Positions 36,462 to 41,924 of a stretch of 41,924 nt of DNA are shown here, piece after piece. Made by a program: the position numbers and the translations under genes. The stretch is from Prosthecobacter sp. Lineage in GTDB: Bacteria > Verrucomicrobiota > Verrucomicrobiia > Verrucomicrobiales > Verrucomicrobiaceae. The first letter of the stretch is position 1; every line of letters begins with the position of its first letter. Under the pieces are notes generated by a model. That model did no database searches. It was not told where the DNA came from and saw only the letters and a program-made list of their open reading frames with translations. Location of the stretch: assembly GCF_034366625.1 (NCBI RefSeq), contig NZ_JAXMIH010000027.1, forward strand, positions 1 to 41,924, written 5' to 3'.

Positions 36462-38570
36462 TCACTCAGCCTTCATCTCCAACACTCTCACCAAAAACGC
36501 CCACTCGTCCGCCGTCTTCTCGATGGTCTTGTTCAGCGCCGTGCCTGCACCGTGCCCCGCGCTGGTTTCGATGCGGATCAAAGTCGGCGGGCCGTCTTTA
36601 GCCTGATATTCCTGCAATCTGGAACCAAATTTGAAGCTGTGTGCAGGCACGACACGGTCATCGTGGTCGCTGGTGAGCACGAGCGTGGCCGGATAGCGGG
36701 TGCCGGGCTTCAGATTGTGATACGGCGAGTACTTGAGCAGAGCCTTGAACTCCGCGCCGTTCTCCACGGTGCCGTAATCGCTCTTCCAGCCCCAGCCGAT
36801 GGTGAATTTCTCGAAGCGCAGCATGTCCAGCACGCCCACAGCGGGCAAGGCTGCGGCGTAGAGTTCGGGGCGCTGCGTCATACACGCACCGACGAGCAAG
36901 CCGCCGTTGCTGCCGCCTTGAATCGCGAGTTTGGCGCTCGTCGTGTACTTGTTTGCGATCAACCACTCCGCCGCTGCGATGAAATCGTCGAACACGTTCT
37001 GTTTGCCGAGCTTGATGCCCGCCAGATGCCACTCGCGGCCATACTCGCCACCGCCGCGCAGGTTCGGCATCGCGAAGACGCCGCCCATTTCCAGCCATAC
37101 GGCACGCGAGACGGAGAATCCGGGCACCATGTTGATATTGAAACCGCCGTAGCCATACAGAAGCGTCGGATTCGATCCGTCGAGCTGGAGGCCCTTCTTG
37201 TGGACGATGAACATCGGCACCTGCGTGCCGTCCTTGCTCTTGAAGAAGACCTGCTTCGTCTCAAAGGCAGAGCCGTCGAATTTCACGTCCGGCTTCCGCC
37301 ACAGCTTGCTTTCGCCGGTTTTCAAATCCATGCGGTAGATCGCGCCCGGCTCTGTGAAGCCCATGAAGGTGAAGAACGTCTCCGTGTCCTTGCGATGGCC
37401 CCAAAAACCGCCTGCGGAGCCGATGCCGGGCAGTTTCACGTCACGAATCAGCTTCCCAGTATAATCGAAGCACTTCACCTCCGTCTTAGCATCACGCAGA
37501 TACTGGCAGAACATCTGTCCGCCCACGGTGCTGACGTCTTCCAGCAGCACCCTCGGCACTTCCGGCACCACGATGCGCCAGTTGCCGCGCTGCGGTTTGC
37601 GCGTGTCTATGGCGATGACCTGAAAACAAGACGCATTCAAATCCGTGCGGAAGTAGAACACCGGTCCGTAGTTGTCGATGAATTCGTAGCGCGCGTCGTT
37701 TTCGTGCAGCAGCTCCACCACTGGAGCATCACCGGCGATCTTCTTGTAAAACACCCGGTTCTTCGGCTCCGTGCCCAGCCACACCTGGATGATGAGATAC
37801 TCCCCATCTTCCGTCACGCTGCCGCCAAAGCCCCACTTCGGCTCGTCTTTGCGCTCGTAGATCAGCGTGTCGTCACTCTGCGCTGTGCCCAGCTTGTGGA
37901 AGTAAAGTTTGTGAAATTCGTTCTTCGCCGTCAAAGCCGCACCGGGCTTCGGCTCATCATAGCGGGAGTAGAAAAAGCCGCTGCCGTCTTTCTTCCACGA
38001 CACGCCGCTGAACTTCACCCACTTCACGAGATCGTCTGAATCGCGCCCCGAGGCGATGTCACGCACGCGAATCGTCGTCCAGTCGCTCCCAGCCTCTGAA
38101 ACACCATACGCGATGAGTTTGCCATCCTCACTCGCCTCATAATCCGACAGCGAGGTCGTCCCTTCCTTCGACATCGCATTCGGATCGAGCAGCACCTTCG
38201 CCTCACCTTCCAGTGACTCTGCTGTCTTCAGCACCGCCTGATTCTGCAATCCTGAGTTGTGCGAATAAAACCACCGCCCACCACGCTCAAACGGCATGCC
38301 GATACGCTCGTAATTCCACAGCTCCCGCAACCGCTTCTCGATCTCGCCCCTGCGTGGCAGCTTTTCCAGATACCCAAACGTCACCTCGTTCTGCGCCTTC
38401 ACCCACGCCTTCGTCTCCTCCGAATTGTCATCCTCCAGCCAGCGATACGGATCAGCGATCTTCACTCCGTGATGCACATCCACCACGCTCTCTTTCCGTG
38501 TCGTGGGGTAGTTCAAGCCTTCGGCAGCAAAAGTGGAAACAGTCATCATGATTAAAGATGCGGCACGCAT
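36462..38570 (-). CDS. Prolyl oligopeptidase family serine peptidase (S9A), exported
   Basis: About 702 residues. The start at 38570 gives MRAASLIMMTVSTFAAEG, a likely signal peptide; the frame is open to 38627 through a repeat run and is rejected as start. An N-terminal seven-bladed propeller begins PTTRKESVVDVHHGVKIADPYRWLEDD, the classic S9A opening. The peptidase domain holds GGSNGGLLVGA with nucleophile Ser at about 554, LTSDHDDRVVPAHSFKF with the acid, and ETSAGHGAGTALNK with the His. It cleaves short peptides after proline, probably in the periplasm. It lies upstream of the TIR gene on the same strand and is divergent from the HerA-like gene. Confidence 0.93.
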   Translation of the reverse strand: MRAASLIMMTVSTFAAEGLNYPTTRKESVVDVHHGVKIADPYRWLEDDNSEETKAWVKAQNEVTFGYLEKLPRRGEIEKRLRELWNYERIGMPFERGGRWFYSHNSGLQNQAVLKTAESLEGEAKVLLDPNAMSKEGTTSLSDYEASEDGKLIAYGVSEAGSDWTTIRVRDIASGRDSDDLVKWVKFSGVSWKKDGSGFFYSRYDEPKPGAALTAKNEFHKLYFHKLGTAQSDDTLIYERKDEPKWGFGGSVTEDGEYLIIQVWLGTEPKNRVFYKKIAGDAPVVELLHENDARYEFIDNYGPVFYFRTDLNASCFQVIAIDTRKPQRGNWRIVVPEVPRVLLEDVSTVGGQMFCQYLRDAKTEVKCFDYTGKLIRDVKLPGIGSAGGFWGHRKDTETFFTFMGFTEPGAIYRMDLKTGESKLWRKPDVKFDGSAFETKQVFFKSKDGTQVPMFIVHKKGLQLDGSNPTLLYGYGGFNINMVPGFSVSRAVWLEMGGVFAMPNLRGGGEYGREWHLAGIKLGKQNVFDDFIAAAEWLIANKYTTSAKLAIQGGSNGGLLVGACMTQRPELYAAALPAVGVLDMLRFEKFTIGWGWKSDYGTVENGAEFKALLKYSPYHNLKPGTRYPATLVLTSDHDDRVVPAHSFKFGSRLQEYQAKDGPPTLIRIETSAGHGAGTALNKTIEKTADEWAFLVRVLEMKAE

Positions 38571-38589
38571 AGACGCGCACCCTGCCTGC

Positions 38590-38629
38590 CATTTCCTATT
38601 TTGCATTTCCCATTTCTCATTTTGCAATT
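38590..38629. repeat. Short-period A/T-rich repeat between divergent genes
   Basis: catttc and cattttg words recur: catttcctattttg, then catttcccatttctcattttg. It fills the middle of the 99-bp gap between the oligopeptidase and HerA-like genes, so it overlaps their presumed promoters. It may be a slippage-type repeat. Confidence 0.5.
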
Positions 38630-38669
38630 ACACCCGCCCCCGCCACGCTCCGGCACACCTTCTTCCACC

Positions 38670-41072
38670 ATGCCCATCTCCCCAGACCAATACGAAAAGC
38701 TCGGTGCCTTCTACCTCGGCCGCGAATACGATCTCGCCGCCAAACAGGTCAAAGACGATCTCGTGCTCTACGATTCGAAGGATCTCGTGACCCACGGTGT
38801 CGTGCTCGGCATGACTGGCAGCGGCAAGACCGGTCTCTGCCTCGCGCTGCTCGAAGAAGCGGCCATCGACGGCGTTCCCGTCATCGCCATCGACCCCAAG
38901 GGCGATCTCGGCAATGCGCTGCTCACGTTCCCGAATCTCACGCCGCAGGAGTTCCGCCCTTGGATCAATGAGGACGAGGCACGTCGCAAAAACCAGTCTC
39001 CCGACGACTACGCCGCCGCCCAATCGGCCATGTGGCAAAAGGGCCTCGGCGATTGGGGTCAGAGCGCCGACCGCATCAAAAAGCTGCGCGAGACCGTCGA
39101 TATGGCGATCTACACACCCGGAAGCAATGCCGGCCTGCCCGTGTCGATTCTCAGCTCACTGAACTGCCCGCCCGCTGAGGTCATGGAAGACGCGGAGGCG
39201 CTCGCGGACCGCATCGAGAGCACCGTTTCCTCCATGCTCGGCCTCATGGACATCGAAGCCGATCCCATCCAGTCGCCGGAGCACATCCTGCTCAGCAACA
39301 TCGTCGCGCATTGCTGGAAGAAAGGGCAAAACATCTCACTCGAAAACCTTGTGCGCCACATCCAGCAGCCGCCCATTCGGAAGATCGGTGTCGTCGATCT
39401 CGACAGCTTCATGCCGGAGTCCAAGCGCACGCCGCTGGCGATGAAACTGAACAACCTGCTCGCCTCCCCCGGCTTCAGCACCTGGCTGGAGGGCGAGCCG
39501 CTCGACATCCAGCGCATGTATTACACAAAGGAGGGCAAGCCACGCGTCACCATCTTCTGCATCGCACATCTGAGCGACACCGAGCGCATGTTCTTCGTCT
39601 CGCTGCTGCTCAATCAGCTCCTCGGCTGGATGCGCACGCAGCAGGGCACCACCTCTCTGCGTGCCCTGTTCTACATGGATGAAATCTTCGGCTACCTGCC
39701 GCCCACGGCCATGCCGCCGTCGAAGAAGCCGATGATGTTCCTGCTCAAACAAGCGCGCGCCTTTGGCCTCGGCATCCTTCTCGCCACGCAAAACCCCGCC
39801 GACCTCGACTACAAGGCGCTCGCCAATATCGGCACCTGGTGGCTCGGTCGTTTGCAGACGGAGCGCGACAAGATGCGCGTTCTCGACGGCCTCGAAGGCG
39901 CGGCGAACACCGCTGGTGGCAAGTTTGATCGTCAGCTCATGGAGCAGACGCTCGCCAGCCTCGGCAATCGCGTCTTCCTCATGAACAACGTCCACGAAGA
40001 TCATCCCGTGGTCTTCAACGTGCGCTGGATCCTCTGCTACCTCAGCGGCCCGCTCTCACGCCCGCAGATCAAGGCGCTGATGGACCCGATCCGCCCCGCG
40101 AAAAAAGAAGCCGCTGCCGCCGAAGACGACGGCTTTGCGCCTCCCGGAGCCAGCACTTCCAACGCCGACCGCAACACCACGCGTCCGAAGCTGCCGGAAG
40201 ACACCACCGAGCTGTTCCAGCCCAGCGACGAAGACGGCGAACGCCTCACCTACACGCCCGCCATCGTGCGCAGCGCCACCGTTGTGTTCGACGACGCGAA
40301 ACGCAAAATCAGCGGCAAGAGCATCGTCACGCTCGTCAACGCCATCGACATCGAGAAGCAGAAGGTCTTGTGGGACAAGTTCATCGACATCCCGAAGAAC
40401 GACGATCTCTCGCAGTACGATTCCGAACCGAAGGGAAGCGCCGCCTTTTCCGATCTCCCCGGCCCCGCGCTGAAATCCAGCACCTACACCAGCATCAAGA
40501 AAGACTTCACCGACTGGGTCTATGCCAATCACAGCCTCGAAGTCTTCTTCAGCCCGCTGCTGGAGGCCTATTCCAACCCCGGCGAGAAACAGGACGAGTT
40601 CAAAGCCCGCGTCACCCAAACCGCCCGCGAACAACGCGACGCCGCCATCGAGGACCTCCGCGTGAAAACGGCGAAAACCATGAAAACGCTCGAAACCCGG
40701 GCCGAGAAGACCGCGGCAAAGGTGGATGCCCAAAAAACACAGTCCAGCAGCGCCAAGCTGAGCACCGCCATGCACATCGGCGGCAGCATCCTCGGCGCAA
40801 TCTTCGGCCGCAAAACCAGCCTCGTGAAAACCAGCACCATCAGCAGCGCCTCACGCGTCTGGAAGGAAGGCCAGGACGTCAAAGCCGCAGAAAACGAGCT
40901 TGAGTCCGTCAAAGCCGACATGGCAGAACTCGAGAAGCAGGTCGCCGATGAGACGCAGAAGATCCGCGATCAGTACGATCCCGCCGCGCTCACGTTGGAA
41001 GCCTTCAAGCTCACGCCCGTGAAGAAGAACATCCAGGTGACGGCGACGGGGATTTTGTGGTTAGTGAAGTAA
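38670..41072 (+). CDS. HerA/DUF853-like ATP-binding protein
   Basis: About 800 residues from ATG 38670; the open frame to 38601 is the repeat region. It has FtsK/HerA-type ATPase motifs: GVVLGMTGSGKTGLCLAL with Walker A at 47-54, VIAIDPKGDLGNALLTFP (a HerA-like signature), LRALFYMDEIFGYLPP as Walker B near 333-345, and ILLATQNPADLDYKALANIG as the sensor region. The C-terminal 300 residues hold a charged region, likely coiled coils (about 645-690 and 735-775: AAENELESVKADMAELEKQV) and a small hydrophobic glycine patch. It is probably a DNA-associated hexameric motor or a membrane-linked ATPase. No nuclease partner (NurA, Sir2 or similar) is adjacent in this window. Confidence 0.85.
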   Translation: MPISPDQYEKLGAFYLGREYDLAAKQVKDDLVLYDSKDLVTHGVVLGMTGSGKTGLCLALLEEAAIDGVPVIAIDPKGDLGNALLTFPNLTPQEFRPWINEDEARRKNQSPDDYAAAQSAMWQKGLGDWGQSADRIKKLRETVDMAIYTPGSNAGLPVSILSSLNCPPAEVMEDAEALADRIESTVSSMLGLMDIEADPIQSPEHILLSNIVAHCWKKGQNISLENLVRHIQQPPIRKIGVVDLDSFMPESKRTPLAMKLNNLLASPGFSTWLEGEPLDIQRMYYTKEGKPRVTIFCIAHLSDTERMFFVSLLLNQLLGWMRTQQGTTSLRALFYMDEIFGYLPPTAMPPSKKPMMFLLKQARAFGLGILLATQNPADLDYKALANIGTWWLGRLQTERDKMRVLDGLEGAANTAGGKFDRQLMEQTLASLGNRVFLMNNVHEDHPVVFNVRWILCYLSGPLSRPQIKALMDPIRPAKKEAAAAEDDGFAPPGASTSNADRNTTRPKLPEDTTELFQPSDEDGERLTYTPAIVRSATVVFDDAKRKISGKSIVTLVNAIDIEKQKVLWDKFIDIPKNDDLSQYDSEPKGSAAFSDLPGPALKSSTYTSIKKDFTDWVYANHSLEVFFSPLLEAYSNPGEKQDEFKARVTQTAREQRDAAIEDLRVKTAKTMKTLETRAEKTAAKVDAQKTQSSSAKLSTAMHIGGSILGAIFGRKTSLVKTSTISSASRVWKEGQDVKAAENELESVKADMAELEKQVADETQKIRDQYDPAALTLEAFKLTPVKKNIQVTATGILWLVK

Positions 41073-41086
41073 GTGTAATCCAAGCG

Positions 41087-41491
41087 TCAGCTTGCGCATG
41101 CTGCATCCAGCAGCGCACGGAGTTCGTCACTGACATTCGCGGACTTCACTCGATAAACAAAAAACGTCCCAAGGTGAAGGTCGTAGCCAAGTTGATCTCC
41201 CACGACGGTCTTGATCTCGTGAAAAGCACCATCAAACACGGTCTTCCCGTCGCTGGAGATCGTGACGTGATCCGCTTCCCATTCAAGCGCATGAACACCA
41301 CGAGCTCCTTTCCAGCAGTCCACGAACGTCCACAAGCCAACTGCCAAAAGCCCAAACGCAAACCAAACATCGATTCCGCCGGATGAGACAACCACGCTAA
41401 GTTGCCATGCCCCTCCAACAGCCATGAAAAGGCCCATCACAATCAACGACTCCCTGCCTTGTCTTCGACGAGTTAGGGGCACCGTTGTCAT
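41087..41491 (-). CDS. Small two-helix membrane protein
   Basis: A 134-residue protein. Hydrophobic helices at about 17-35 and 42-60 follow a basic N-terminus (MTTVPLTRRRQGRE). The remaining 75 residues resemble a small beta-rich domain (ALEWEADHVTISSDGKTVFDGAFHEIKTV). No family is recognised. It starts 18 bp after the stop of the CysJ-like gene on the same strand, so it may be cotranscribed with it. It converges on the HerA-like gene. Confidence 0.55.
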   Translation of the reverse strand: MTTVPLTRRRQGRESLIVMGLFMAVGGAWQLSVVVSSGGIDVWFAFGLLAVGLWTFVDCWKGARGVHALEWEADHVTISSDGKTVFDGAFHEIKTVVGDQLGYDLHLGTFFVYRVKSANVSDELRALLDAACAS

Positions 41492-41509
41492 GTGAGGCGT
41501 TGCCAGGGT

Positions 41510-41924
41510 TCAATACACATCCCTGCGATACCGCTTCGCATCCTTCATCGCTTGCACATAAGCAATGGCTTCTTCAGGCGTTTTACCGCCCTCCTTCTCG
41601 ATGATCGTGTGCATCGCTTTGTCCACGTCGCCGGCCATGCGGGCGGCATCGCCGCAGACGTACATGATCGCACCCTGTTCGAGCCAGGCCCAGAACTCGG
41701 CGCTGGCTTCGAGCATCTTGTGCTGCACGTAGATTTTTTCGGCCTGATCACGACTCCAAGCGGTGCTGAGCTTCGTCAGCGTGCCGTCGGCGAGATAGGC
41801 GTCGAACTCGTCTTTGTAGAAGTAGCAGGACTTGGAGCTGACCTCGCCGAAGAAGAGCCACGCCTTGCCCTTGGCGTTCGTGGCTTTGCGTTCTTCGAGG
41901 AACGCACGGAACGGCGCGATGCCG
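41510..41924 (-). CDS. CysJ-like NADPH-dependent flavoprotein reductase, C-terminal part (5' end outside window)
   Basis: About 137 residues read to the window edge. They are the NADPH-binding end of a ferredoxin-NADP reductase-type module: GIAPFRAFLEERKA, WLFFGEV, LTKLSTAWSRDQ, EKIYVQHKMLE, GAIMYVCGDAARMAGDVDKA and the terminal KRYRRDVY. This matches sulfite reductase flavoprotein subunit CysJ and similar diflavin reductases (nitrate reductase or P450 reductase type), which pass electrons from NADPH through FAD and FMN. Whether an FMN domain or hemoprotein partner precedes it cannot be seen. The short frame from a GTG at 41728 is part of this gene. Confidence 0.88.
   Translation of the reverse strand, partial: GIAPFRAFLEERKATNAKGKAWLFFGEVSSKSCYFYKDEFDAYLADGTLTKLSTAWSRDQAEKIYVQHKMLEASAEFWAWLEQGAIMYVCGDAARMAGDVDKAMHTIIEKEGGKTPEEAIAYVQAMKDAKRYRRDVY

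Noticed and set aside
36462..38570. Prolyl oligopeptidase as a partner of the TIR protein
   Set aside because: It is a normal S9A enzyme with its own signal peptide; a shared strand and a 95-bp gap alone do not support a system.
41545..41751. Separate small basic frame in the CysJ-like region
   Set aside because: Out of frame with the clear reductase C-terminus; shadow.

Overview
The window reads as a chromosomal segment of a GC-rich member of the Verrucomicrobiota, probably Verrucomicrobiaceae/Prosthecobacter-like. The evidence is a set of families typical of the Planctomycetes-Verrucomicrobia group: a PSCyt1/DUF1549/DUF1553 protein, two DUF1501 proteins, a DUF1080 protein, a von Willebrand/glutamine-amidotransferase-like membrane protein paired with a caspase-like peptidase, and a SecA with a long N-terminal insertion. 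Few starts have a Shine-Dalgarno sequence. The assignment is inference from gene content; no rRNA gene is present.

Layout. 1-3.4 kb: a perfect 36-bp palindrome and 21-bp-period repeats, an SseB-like gene (-), then a membrane-anchored Mrr-type nuclease overlapping a PIN-like gene (+). 3.4-6.4 kb: a zinc-ribbon membrane protein, a DUF1501 protein and a lipoprotein. 6.4-10 kb is housekeeping: metallo-beta-lactamase-fold hydrolase and dihydrofolate reductase (abutting), prmA, tRNA-Gly(GCC) and a class IV aminotransferase-fold enzyme. 10-14.6 kb (-): zincin-like protein, VWA membrane protein and caspase-like peptidase. 14.8-18.4 kb: a small gene and secA. 18.4-23.7 kb is accessory: a third 21-bp repeat array, a lipoprotein, a frameshifted MmeI-like type IIL restriction-modification gene with two repeat elements inserted in frame, and a VapBC-type toxin-antitoxin pair. 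23.8-33.8 kb: secreted enzymes (two alpha/beta hydrolases, an L,D-transpeptidase) and the PSD1/DUF1501/DUF1080 degradation-type genes. 34-36.4 kb: a TIR-NB-ARC-TPR protein, the strongest candidate immune gene. 36.4-41.9 kb: prolyl oligopeptidase, a HerA-like ATPase, a small membrane protein and the C-terminal part of a CysJ-like flavoprotein reductase.

Three themes stand out. First, defence or conflict genes are scattered rather than in one island: Mrr+PIN, a broken type IIL enzyme, VapBC plus a VapC-like remnant, and TIR-NB-ARC-TPR. No integrase or transposase was seen. Second, small repeats are dense. There are three arrays with a 21-bp period, REP-like inverted repeats inserted in frame inside genes, and a 3'-flanking hairpin present twice with an identical loop and compensated stems. 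Third, the PSD1 gene and one DUF1501 gene, 5 kb apart, share an upstream element at matching distances, which suggests co-regulation.
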